From an uncultured Erysipelotrichaceae bacterium (GTDB taxonomy: Bacteria > Bacillota_I > Bacilli_A > Erysipelotrichales > Erysipelotrichaceae), in assembly GCA_947575425.1 (NCBI GenBank), contig CANPNQ010000002.1, positions 1-16,678 on the forward strand: a DNA stretch of 16,678 bases. Direction: 5' to 3'. Made by a program: the position numbers and the translations under genes. Every line of letters starts with the position of its first letter. Position 1 is the first letter of the stretch. The notes below the pieces were generated by a model, which was given only the letters and a program-made list of their open reading frames with translations, ran no database searches and was not told the DNA's origin. Positions 6,962 through 15,033 of the stretch are shown piece after piece.

Positions 6962-7690
6962 TTATTGCTTATGCTCGCACAAATAGCGTACCGCATAAGA
7001 AGCGGCGGCCAAACCGGCAGCGCTTGGCACAAAAGGAGAGCTTGCAGGTGGAATGCGATCCTTGCGTGTTTTTCCCAACACATCGACCATCTGATTTTGT
7101 TTGATCGGCTGTTCTATCGAAAATACCACCGGAATCTTTCCTTTGATATTTTGTTTCCTTACTTGTGAGCGCATCATTTTGGCTAGCGGATCGTAGGTTG
7201 TTTTCATTAGATCGGTAATCAAGATCTTGGTCGGATCCAAGCGATTGGCCATCCCCATACTGGAAATAAAAGGAATGTCATGGGTTAAGCAATAGCGAAT
7301 CAGCTCCAATTTCGCAGAGATCGTGTCAATCGCATCCACGACAAAATCGATTGGTTCATGGAATAATTCCTCATTTTGACTGCCATCGTAAAATAATGAA
7401 TGCGTGATGACTTGACATTCCTTCTGATAAGAGAGAATGCGCTGTTTCATCATTTCACATTTATCCTTGCCGATTGTTTCATAACGCGCATGAATCTGGC
7501 GGTTCAAATTGCTGGGGGAGATGAGGTCCTTATCGACTAGATGAATGGTCCCCACTCCACAGCGTGCCAAGCCTTCCGCACAATAGGAGCCGACACCCCC
7601 GACGCCCACAACCATGATGCTTGTTTCAGACAATCGTTGTAATGCATGATTTCCCAATAATAACTCTGTTCGCTGTTTCGCTGTTTCCAT
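6962..7690 (-). CDS. tcdA: tRNA threonylcarbamoyladenosine dehydratase TcdA (ThiF/E1-like)
   Basis: ATP-dependent enzyme that cyclises t6A37 to ct6A37 in tRNAs reading ANN codons. The 242-residue protein has the E1-like Rossmann motif VVGVGGVGS (27-35), the acidic strand DKD (53-55), NLNRQ (61-65), VVDAIDT (117-123), SSMGM (143-147) and the family-typical end region IPPASSPFVPSAAGLAAAS. The start at 7690 has GGGGTGAT 3 nt upstream. It stands alone between the zinc-ribbon gene (252 nt gap) and its own strong terminator. A 24-codon frame follows in the same reading phase 9 nt after the stop (6950-6878) and closes just before the terminator; see the findings. A cre-like sequence lies upstream. 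Confidence 0.94.
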   Translation of the reverse strand: METAKQRTELLLGNHALQRLSETSIMVVGVGGVGSYCAEGLARCGVGTIHLVDKDLISPSNLNRQIHARYETIGKDKCEMMKQRILSYQKECQVITHSLFYDGSQNEELFHEPIDFVVDAIDTISAKLELIRYCLTHDIPFISSMGMANRLDPTKILITDLMKTTYDPLAKMMRSQVRKQNIKGKIPVVFSIEQPIKQNQMVDVLGKTRKDRIPPASSPFVPSAAGLAAASYAVRYLCEHKQ

Positions 7691-7762
7691 GGAATCACCC
7701 CGCTATCTCTTTGGATCGATCTTATGTTTGTATTACGAGAAAGGAAAAGATCTCCTTTTGTG

Positions 7763-7776
7763 TGAAACCGTTCCCA
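7763..7776 (-). promoter_or_regulatory. cre-like palindrome upstream of tcdA
   Basis: The plus strand reads TGAAACCGTTCCCA, matching 13 of 14 positions of the CcpA consensus TGWAANCGNTNWCA, and the reverse complement also matches at 13. It is flanked by GTGTG and CACAC arms (7760-7764 and 7775-7779). It lies about 75 nt before tcdA. The rest of the 7691-7942 gap shows the tcdA ribosome binding site, a 6-bp AAAGGA/TCCTTT repeat near 7740-7758 and no clear -35/-10 pair. Confidence 0.35.
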
Positions 7777-7942
7777 CACTTATGATCCATCCTATTGGTG
7801 TTTGTCGTTTTTTATCTCATTTCTGTTTTCTTCTTTTGTATTTCCCGATTAGTTGCTTCTAAGAATCCCGATATAAAAGGATTTTTTTGTCTTTTTATGA
7901 TACTTTCTGCCTATTTCCCAAATTGCTTTTTACTTCTTCCAA

Positions 7943-8992
7943 TTATGAAATCGATATTTCTATCGGATGAAAACCATCGTAACTGCTTCCGCTGTAAATA
8001 CCTGTCGCCTTCCCATCTGCCAAGGTAATAGAATAGCTATTGCCATTGTTCAGATAAACCAGCATCGTTTTGATCTGATCCTGATCACGATATTTGCTTG
8101 CTTCATATAAATAACGCACCAGTATTTCCACATCGCTCTGGGTGACTTCCTCCTCGATAGCTACAGACATCATATCAAATCCCCAATAGGTTTGGTAAGT
8201 AAAATCCGGCGCTGTGACACCGATTCCACATGTTCCGCTGTCTGTCAGCTCATAGGTATCAGGAATACCATTGGCATCCATGTCATAATCTATATTCTCA
8301 TAGGGCATCAATACGACACCATATTGAGAAGCGACTTTTTCTCCCTCTGCGTAAAATTCCATATCGACATAGCGACATTCATTTTGCTTATGCTTGACAT
8401 ATGCTCGGATCGTATCATCGTACTCCGCATACATGACATGAGAAAGATCTATCTCCTCATAAATCTGCGCCTTTGGATTCACTGGATCAAGAAAAAGCTC
8501 AAGCTTTTCCAGATAGAACTCATTGGTTTCTTCCGTTTCCTCCCATGTATCATTCGACAAATATTGACGCACACTGATCCCTATACCGATACAAATGGCA
8601 ATCGCCACGAAGCCTATCCATATCATCAAGCCGGCATTCTGCGACCGAGATTGCCTCCTATGGGAGCTATTATCCAGTTTTAGACCAATCAAATCATCCA
8701 TATTTCGCTTTGTCTGCCGATTCTTATTTCCTGCTTTATGAAAGGCTTCAACGGTATTTGTCTGTGTTTGTCTCGCTTCCATGATGCGCTCTTTTATATG
8801 TCCTCTGTGTACTTCATGATTTTTCGGCTGTGATACGACTTCCTCTCCTTTTGTTAACAGTTTATGCTTTCGCTTTCCCATCGCATAGCTGCTTCTTGGC
8901 AGCAATTTTCCACAGATCGGACAGCGATCACAATACGTCACAACCTGACATTTCGAGCATTTTCTCGCTTCGTCAAAATAATCCAGCTCCAT
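7943..8992 (-). CDS. Zinc-ribbon, single-pass membrane protein with a calcium-loop-like motif
   Basis: I do not recognise the family; 349 residues. Residues 12-27 (CSKCQ to CPICG) form a four-cysteine zinc ribbon (C12, C15, C24, C27, plus C21). A basic, polar linker of about 90 residues follows, ending HRRQSRSQ. One transmembrane helix (about 121-140) comes next, and then an acidic C-terminal domain of about 205 residues. The positive-inside pattern suggests that the ribbon faces the cytoplasm and the acidic domain faces outward. Residues 237-248 (DMDANGIPDTYE) match the DxDxNGxxDxxE calcium loop of EF-hand, dockerin and thrombospondin type 3 proteins. The gene starts 15 nt after the miaA stop, with AAGGAG 9 nt before the ATG, so it probably ends the mutS-mutL-miaA operon. 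The function is unknown; a cell-envelope role is only a guess. Confidence 0.85.
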   Translation of the reverse strand: MELDYFDEARKCSKCQVVTYCDRCPICGKLLPRSSYAMGKRKHKLLTKGEEVVSQPKNHEVHRGHIKERIMEARQTQTNTVEAFHKAGNKNRQTKRNMDDLIGLKLDNSSHRRQSRSQNAGLMIWIGFVAIAICIGIGISVRQYLSNDTWEETEETNEFYLEKLELFLDPVNPKAQIYEEIDLSHVMYAEYDDTIRAYVKHKQNECRYVDMEFYAEGEKVASQYGVVLMPYENIDYDMDANGIPDTYELTDSGTCGIGVTAPDFTYQTYWGFDMMSVAIEEEVTQSDVEILVRYLYEASKYRDQDQIKTMLVYLNNGNSYSITLADGKATGIYSGSSYDGFHPIEISIS

Positions 8993-9007
8993 CTGTCATT
9001 TCTCCTT

Positions 9008-9922
9008 TTACTGTGTTTTCCAAGCACGAATATCCGCAAGCAGTCGCTCCCTCCAGTCACTCTCCTCCACATTGTACCAATGCATCGGCAGCTGATTGCG
9101 AAACCAAGTATATTGTCGCTTCGCAAAATTGCGGGTATTTTTTTGAATTGCTTTGATACAATCCTCCATGGAAGCTCCATTTTGGAAATGATCCTTCCAC
9201 TCCTTATAACCAATGGATTGAAAGCAGCCTCTCTCCCATATGTGTGGATCCTGCTTGAGCAGTTCGCTCACTTCCTCATACAAACCGTTCTTTATCATCT
9301 GTTCCACTCTTTTATCAATACGCTCATATAAATGTGTACGATCCATGTCCAAGCCTATGATATAGGCATCATAAAGCATTTCATGTGCCTGCGAGCGAAT
9401 CACGTCGCTTTTGCGCTTTCCGCTGTGCGCCATTTCTATGGCACGAATCAATCGCTGACGATTATGGGGGTGAATCGTTTCACAGGCTTCCTTATCCACA
9501 TGCGTCAAAATTGCATATAGCTGCGCATTGCTTAAAGTGGAAAGAAACGACAGGAAATCTTCATCCTTTTCCTGAATCTCAAAGGTATAATCATACAATA
9601 AGGATTTGATATATAACCCTGTTCCCCCGCATACGATCGGTAAATGCCCCCGTGCAGTGATCTCATCCACCATCGCTCTTGCCATTTCCTGAAAGATTTT
9701 CACATTATAAGAATACGTATAAGGAAAACAATCAATCAGATGATGCGCAATCCCTTCCATTTCTTCCTTTGTGATTTTTGCGGTCCCGATATCCAATCCC
9801 TGATATACCTGCATGGCATCCCCATTGATGATCTCTCCTTGAAATTGCTTTGCCAAGTCAATACTGCACGATGTCTTTCCGACACCAGTGGCTCCGCTAA
9901 TGACCAAAACTTTCTTTTTCAT
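9008..9922 (-). CDS. miaA: tRNA dimethylallyltransferase MiaA
   Basis: Transfers a dimethylallyl group from DMAPP to N6 of A37 in tRNAs reading codons that begin with U. The protein has 304 residues, the normal length. Visible motifs are the P-loop GATGVGKT (10-17), DAMQVYQGLDIGTAK, the tRNA-binding/catalytic GGTGLYIKSLL, RLIRAIE, FQSIGYKEW and the C-terminal NTRNFAKRQYTWFRNQ. The start lies 4 nt after the mutL stop, and its binding site (GAGGT) lies inside the last codons of mutL, so it was built for coupled translation. Because the mutL stop at codon 84 is far upstream, coupling from full-length mutL translation may be weakened here, although miaA keeps its own binding site. Confidence 0.97.
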   Translation of the reverse strand: MKKKVLVISGATGVGKTSCSIDLAKQFQGEIINGDAMQVYQGLDIGTAKITKEEMEGIAHHLIDCFPYTYSYNVKIFQEMARAMVDEITARGHLPIVCGGTGLYIKSLLYDYTFEIQEKDEDFLSFLSTLSNAQLYAILTHVDKEACETIHPHNRQRLIRAIEMAHSGKRKSDVIRSQAHEMLYDAYIIGLDMDRTHLYERIDKRVEQMIKNGLYEEVSELLKQDPHIWERGCFQSIGYKEWKDHFQNGASMEDCIKAIQKNTRNFAKRQYTWFRNQLPMHWYNVEESDWRERLLADIRAWKTQ

Positions 9923-9926
9923 GTGC

Positions 9927-11948
9927 TTACCTCAAAAATTCCTTAATGAGCTGTTTATCACTGAGACAAATAAAGGTGGGACGACCATGGGGACAATGAA
10001 AGGGCTGTTCACACTTCTCCAAATCACGGATTACCTGTTTCATCTCCTCCATCGTCAGTGAACGATGAAAACGAATCGAGGAATGGCACGCCATGGTAGC
10101 GATCGTCAAATGACGAAGTTTTTCTTCACTGAGTATTTCCTCCTTGTGCCATACATCAATCAGATCCTGTAGGAATGCGACCTCATTGGTATCCTGCATC
10201 CACAAAGGAAGATCACGAACAACCAATGCATTATTTCCAAACAATTCAAATTGCAAGCCAAGCAATGACATCGCCTCATTCAATTCCTCCATTCGGGCGG
10301 TGATTGCGCCATCCACCTCAATCGTAATGGGAATTAACAATGGCTGTGTATCCTTATTTCCGGAAAGAATCGCTGTTTGAATTACCTCATAGTGGTAGCG
10401 CTCCTGTGCCGCATGCTGGTCGATGATATAGAGACCGCCCTCTCCCTGAGCGAGGATATAGCTGTTGTGAAACTGACCGATAACCTCCATTTGCGGCAGC
10501 GACTGATTCTTTGGCTTCGGCGTGATTCCCGCATCCTTTCCTTCGATCTCTTTCGCTATTTTCTCCTCATTTTCCTCTGTTTTTTGAAAATTCCATGCAG
10601 ATTCGTCACCATTCTTCTCTTGGGAAATATCTCTTTTATTCAGGGAAATAAGGCAGTCATTTTTATTATACTCCACTTTTGTAATATTGGGTCTTGATTT
10701 TTGCGGATATTGTAATTCCGGCTCCTCCACCATCGGAATTTTCTCTTCGATTTCGACAGCCTCCGCCTTTTTTTGTGGAACCGTTTCCATCATTTTTTGG
10801 CGAATTTTGTCAAAATCCAGCGATGGGAGTTCTTGTGGCTTTGTGAATCCCTCATTGACCTCCTGATGAAGTTTTTTTACCAGCGGATCACGTTGATACG
10901 TAAAATCCAGCTCTGCCATTTCCACCTTTTCCCGCGGTTCTTTTATCTCCGCCTGTACCACTTGAAGTTTTTTCTTGAGCGCTAGATCAATCGTCTGATA
11001 CAATAATTTCTCCAGCTGTTTTTCCTTGGATAAACGTATTTCCCACTTAGATGGATGTACATTGACATCCACTATTTGTGCATCCATATCGATATTCAAT
11101 ACTGCGATCGGATAACGATCCTTTGGCATATAAGCACTGTATGCATCCATGATCGCCTTCTGTAAATGATAGTTGCGAATCATGCGATGATTGATGAATA
11201 AAGTCATATAATATTTTGTCGCACGATTGAAATTCGGCTGTACGATATAGCCGCTGATCTGATAATCATAATCACTATTATCAATCTCTATGGCACTTTT
11301 GGCAATCTCTCTGCCATAGATCTGCATCAGTACCTCTTGTAAGTGATTACTGCCTTTGGTTTGAAAGATCTCCTTGCCATCATGTGAAAGATAAAACGAA
11401 ATCTCCGGATGCGCCAATGCAAATTTCTGCACAATATCAGCGATCAGTGAAAATTCATATTGCGGACGCTTTAAATGCTTAAAGCGTGCCGGCGTCTTTT
11501 GAAATAAATTACGGATTTCAATGCTGGTACCATGTGGCGCAGCGCTTGGATGCACTTCTTTATTTTGTCCGTATTGAATCGACACCTCAGTGCTTTGTTT
11601 TCCGTTATTGGTGCGCATCCGTACCTGTGATACTGCCGCGATGGAAGGGAGCGCCTCTCCACGAAAGCCCATAGTGGTTATATGCCCCAGATCTGCTTAT
11701 TCCTTCAGCTTGCTGGTGGCATGACGCTCAAAGGCAAGCTGAGCATCCTCCTCATCCATACCGATCCCATTGTCACTGATTAAAATGCTATCAATGCCTC
11801 CCTGTGTGATTTGGATCTCAATGCTTGTGGCTTTGGCATCAATGCTGTTTTCAATCAGCTCCTTGACGATACCCGCCGGTCGCTCTACTACCTCACCGGC
11901 TGCGATCATATTGCTTAAATGCTCATCCAATCGATGGATCCTACCCAT
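9927..11948 (-). pseudogene. mutL: mutL with an in-frame TAA at codon 84
   Basis: DNA mismatch repair protein MutL, 673 codons from the ATG at 11948 (AGGTGA 6 nt upstream) to the stop at 9927. The frame is intact throughout except for a TAA at 11699-11697. The N-terminal part (83 residues) has the GHKL ATPase motifs ELIENSIDA and DNGIGM and ends at HATSKLKE. The sequence then resumes in the same frame as ADLGHITTMGFRGEALPS. B. subtilis MutL has [21 protein letters not shown] here, so the TAA takes the place of a residue (Glu in B. subtilis) with no length change; one G-to-T substitution in GAA would explain it. The rest is well preserved: the endonuclease motif DQHAAQERYHYE, ACHSSIR, CPHGRP and a terminal FLR. 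Restart at the ATG at 11672 would give 581 residues without the ATP site. It is a recent nonsense mutation, a sequencing error or, less likely, a read-through codon. Confidence 0.9.
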
Positions 11949-11994
11949 AAAATCACCTGTGCTTTCCCGATTTGATTGACTTTTCTGGATCACT

Positions 11995-12013
11995 GCTCTG
12001 CCAATCACAGAGC
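11995..12013. repeat. Hairpin in the mutS-mutL intergenic region
   Basis: GCTCTG and CAGAGC pair perfectly (6 bp, 7-nt loop) about 50 nt before the mutL start. No T-run follows on the minus strand, so it is not a normal terminator; it may be a processing or stability element. The 154-nt gap (11949-12102) otherwise shows only the mutL binding site and no clear promoter. Confidence 0.3.
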
Positions 12014-12102
12014 TTCTCTATCTTTTCCTTTTTATCTTCTATTTGCTTCCTATTCTTCTATCGAATTATCAACAGCGATACCACAGAGCGATATCTTTGC
12101 GT

Positions 12103-14088
12103 TTATGACACCAATGCTTTCATTTCATTGACAAATAATAGCGCCTCGATGGGTGTCATCTGTTCGGCATTGACTTGTAAGAGTTTTTCCTTTAATGCTT
12201 CAGCCTTGGGATCACTTTTTTCCATCATGATCGTTTCGTTATTCTTATATGGAAGTTCGCTTATTCCCTGATCTTGTGTCTCCAAATAGCTGAGGATTTG
12301 CTGCGAGCGAGTTAAAACAGCCTCCGGAAGCTTTGCCAGCCTTGCGACATTGATGCCATAGGATTTATCCGCTTTTCCCTCATTCACACGATATAAAAAT
12401 GTCACGTGTTCATCCTCTTCGTAAACCTCCACATGAACATTGCGAATTCCCGGATGCGTATCTGCCAGCTGTGTTAGTTCATGATAGTGCGTAGAAAACA
12501 GTGTCTTTGCATGTATCGTTTGTTCGATATATTCGATCATTGCCTGTGCCAATGCCATTCCATCATATGTTGAGGTACCTCTGCCGATCTCATCAAACAG
12601 GATCAAGGAATCCGCAGTGGCATGCTGAAGCGCATGATTGGCTTCGTTCATTTCCACCATAAAGGTCGATTGTCCCGACATGATATCATCACTCGCCCCA
12701 ATCCTTGTAAAAATCTGATCAAAGAGCGGTAATTTGGCATTTCTTGCGGGCACGAAGCAGCCAAGCTGCGCCATGATCACAATCAAGGCGGTCTGTCTCA
12801 TATATGTGGATTTTCCTCCCATATTCGGTCCGGTTATCATCAAAATGGAATTATCCTGATCCATACACAGATCATTGGAAACATAACGACTTGTTTTTTT
12901 CATCATCTGTTCAAGAATCGGATGTCTTGCCTCTGTCAAACAAATCCTGTGTTCCTGATGGAAGCTTGGTCTTGTATATCCGTTTTCACTGGACACCTCC
13001 GATAATGCATACAGCACATCAATCGTTGCCAAGACATTTGCCAAATCATGAAGCTTCGATATATATACCTTAATCTGATTTAACAAATCCTGAAACAATT
13101 CGTTTTCCAAGCGAACACTGCGCTCCTGTGCATGTACAATCGCATCCTCTTGTTCCTTTAGCTCCGCGGTAACAAAGCGTTCCGCATTCGCTAGGGTCTG
13201 TTTCCGCACATAGCCATATTCCTCTTTGATTTGTGACAAATTGCTCTTCGTCACTTCGATATAATATCCGAATACCCGATTATAGCTGATCTTTAATGAT
13301 TTTACTCCGGTACGTTCCCGCTCCTTGGTCTCTAACTCCAAGATCCATTGTTTTCCATTTTTACTGATGGAACGAAGTTCATCCAATTCCTTGTGATATC
13401 CATCGACAAATACGCCGCCTTCTTTTAGGTTCAATGGCGGTTCTTCTACGATCGCGCCCTCCAACTTCTGATATAGTGCATGGCAGGGATCCACCTGATG
13501 AAATTCCTCGTAGCTGCCACACCCTTGGAAGGCTTCCAAGATCATCGGCGCATGCTCCAGTGTTTTCACAAAGCGCAGAATATCCCGTGGATTGGCATTC
13601 CCATATGCCACTCTTGCGCTCAATCGCTCTAAGTCATATACATTGCCCAAATGCTCTCGCAGCTCATCCTTGGTAATGAAATTATCATTTAAAAATTCAA
13701 TCGCATCCAACCGCTGATTGATCTGTGCTTCCTTTACGAGTGGATATGTGATCCACTTCTTTAACAATCGCGATCCCATGGAGCTTTGACAATGATCCAA
13801 AAAACTCCACAGCGTTTGACTTTTGGAGTTGGTTCTTAAGCTCTGTGTCAACTCCAAGTTTGATCTGGTATGAAAATCCATCTGTAAGAAATCCGTTTCC
13901 TGCAACTGTACTACCGGCTGTAAATGTGCCATGTTTCGCTTTTGTGTTTCACTTAAATAATTGGTCAATGTCGCAAAGCTGCGCTTGATCCGATCATCCG
14001 CAATATCGCTTAATAAATGCACGTAGGAATCCTTACATATATGATCTGTTTCAAAAGATACCGTAATCCCCTGCATTTCCTCAATCAT
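12103..14088 (-). pseudogene. mutS: mutS, large 3' fragment (part of connector, core, clamp, ATPase)
   Basis: 661 codons that continue MutS from the second half of the connector domain (EEMQGITVSFE) through SYLSETQKR-type core sequence (NYLSETQKRNMAHLQP), the lever (DLERLSARVAYGN), the clamp (SYNRVFGYYIEVTK, RKQTLANAERF) and the ABC-type ATPase. The ATPase carries Walker A GPNMGGKST (420-428), GQSTFMVEM, Walker B LILFDEIGRG (495-504) and STHYHEL. The C-terminus (MTPIEALLFVNEMKAL) is complete, so all known catalytic residues are present. The frame begins at an ATG overlapping the stop of the 5' fragment as ATGA, with AGG 4 nt upstream. Termination-reinitiation could in principle produce it as a separate polypeptide, but on its own it lacks the mismatch-recognition domain. 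Confidence 0.88.
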
Positions 14089-14582
14089 TTTACCTGCTTA
14101 TCGATGATCTGCGCCCGCAGCTCTCCGGTTGTCATTTCACATAGCACAATCGCCAGTCCATACTGAAAATCATATAGGGATGCGATATAGACTGATGTCT
14201 TTTCATCGCTGCTTTCCTCCATGATCGTCCCCGGTGTCACCACTTTAATGACATCTCTCTTGACGAGTCCCTTTGCCAATGCAGGATCTTCCAGCTGTTC
14301 GACGATTGCTACCTTATAGCCCTTTTGAATGAGTCTTTGAATATATCCGGAAGCCGCATGGAACGGAATCCCACACATCGGAACTCGTTCCTCCACTCCG
14401 GCACTTCTCCCTGTCAAAACAAGATCTAATTCATTGGAAGCTGTTTTTGCATCTTCAAAAAACATCTCATAAAAATCACCCAAACGATAAAAAACAATGG
14501 CATCCGGATGCCTCTCCTTAATTTCTAGGTAATGGTTCATCATAGGTGTATATTTCCCTCTTACCACAGTTGTTTCACTCAA
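14085..14582 (-). pseudogene. mutS: mutS, 5' fragment (mismatch-recognition domain, truncated connector)
   Basis: 165 residues: MutS domain I with the mismatch-stacking Phe37-x-Glu39 in GDFYEMFF, then [37 protein letters not shown] and the first part of the connector up to [15 protein letters not shown]. It ends at TGA (14087-14085). Compared with B. subtilis MutS recalled from memory, the stretch from TTGE to TQKR should be about 81 residues; the two fragments together supply about 58. So roughly 25 residues are missing, including the usual xREIVV strand, and the frame changes (net loss of 1 mod 3, about 70-76 nt). The best start is TTG at 14582-14580, with GGAAGTGAT 4 nt upstream; a GTG at 14591 is the alternative. 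Confidence 0.88.
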
Positions 14583-14608
14583 GAATATCACTTCCGTTTC
14601 AGGAATAT

Positions 14609-14638
14609 ATTATACCAAAAAAAGACATGTTTTGTCAT
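14609..14638 (-). promoter_or_regulatory. Promoter of the mutS operon
   Basis: On the minus strand a -35-like ATGACA (14638-14633) and a perfect -10 TATAAT (14614-14609) are separated by 18 nt. The start point would be near 14602, about 20 nt before the mutS TTG, which leaves room for the GGAAGTGAT binding site. The upstream terminator at 14769-14814 isolates this unit from the PTS gene. Confidence 0.6.
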
Positions 14639-14768
14639 GATTCCATAGGAAATTTACATTGACATACAGGAAATATAACCGGCACTTTTCCTCTCTTGTA
14701 TTGTATTCTTTTTTTCTAGTGATCCTTAATTCAATATAGCAATTCAACAGCTTGATCTTCTTCCTCAT

Positions 14769-14814
14769 AAAAAAAGCATTGCCAATCACAAGTACAACGC
14801 AGGATTGCCAATGT
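14769..14814 (-). terminator. Rho-independent terminator downstream of the PTS gene
   Basis: On the minus strand CATTGGCAATC and GATTGGCAATG form an 11-bp stem with one central G-G mismatch and a 15-nt loop. It is followed by C and seven T residues. Seen on the plus strand, the arms are two copies of ATTGCCAAT (14778-14786 and 14804-14812). It ends the transcript of the PTS permease and the short relic that follows it. Confidence 0.65.
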
Positions 14815-14866
14815 CTTGATTTATATTTAACCTTCACACTCTCACAAAGGAACCTCTTTCATCAAT

Positions 14867-15030
14867 TCAAATAGATTCCAAGGCTCCATCATTCATAAAA
14901 CGCTCCACAGTATATCGTACCGATTCTTCGATTGCGTATCCGTTATCCTTAACTCTTTTTGCACCACCGTTTGGTACTTCCAGTTTATATAATGAAAATC
15001 CCTTTTTCTTTTGATTTCCTTTTCAGACAA
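14867..15030 (-). pseudogene. Short decayed or frameshifted reading frame after the PTS gene
   Basis: A minus-strand frame from 15022 to the TGA at 14867 has strongly coding-like content (FSLYKLEVPNGGAKRVKDNG, then YAIEESVRYTVERFMNDG) but no usable start codon. In another phase, a TTG at 15030, 3 nt after the PTS stop, opens SEKEIKRKRDF. Joining the two in the A-rich tract near 15005-15015 would give a protein of about 55 residues. This suggests an indel in a homopolymer. After the TGA the same frame reads IDERGSFVRV before the next stop, so the TGA may also be a mutation. I do not recognise the family. It lies between the PTS gene and the terminator, so it was probably cotranscribed. Confidence 0.5.
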
Positions 15031-15033
15031 TGC

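Noticed and set aside
7870..7897. Plus-strand terminator-like AATCC...GGATTTTTTT
   Set aside because: The stem is only 5 bp with a 10-nt loop and there is no plus-strand gene to terminate. The minus strand has no T-run after it.
8192..9331. Long plus-strand frames (163 and 155 codons) opposite the zinc-ribbon and miaA genes
   Set aside because: They are complementary shadows of well-supported minus-strand genes and lack recognisable motifs.
11949..12008. Upstream extension of mutL by 20 codons (GTG at 12008)
   Set aside because: The ATG at 11948 has AGGTGA at proper spacing and gives the family-typical start [20 protein letters not shown]. The extension passes through a hairpin.
14610..14837. 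Minus-strand frame of up to 75 codons upstream of mutS
   Set aside because: It runs through the terminator at 14769-14814 and ends over the mutS promoter. The internal ATG after the T-run has no ribosome binding site and the composition is not protein-like.
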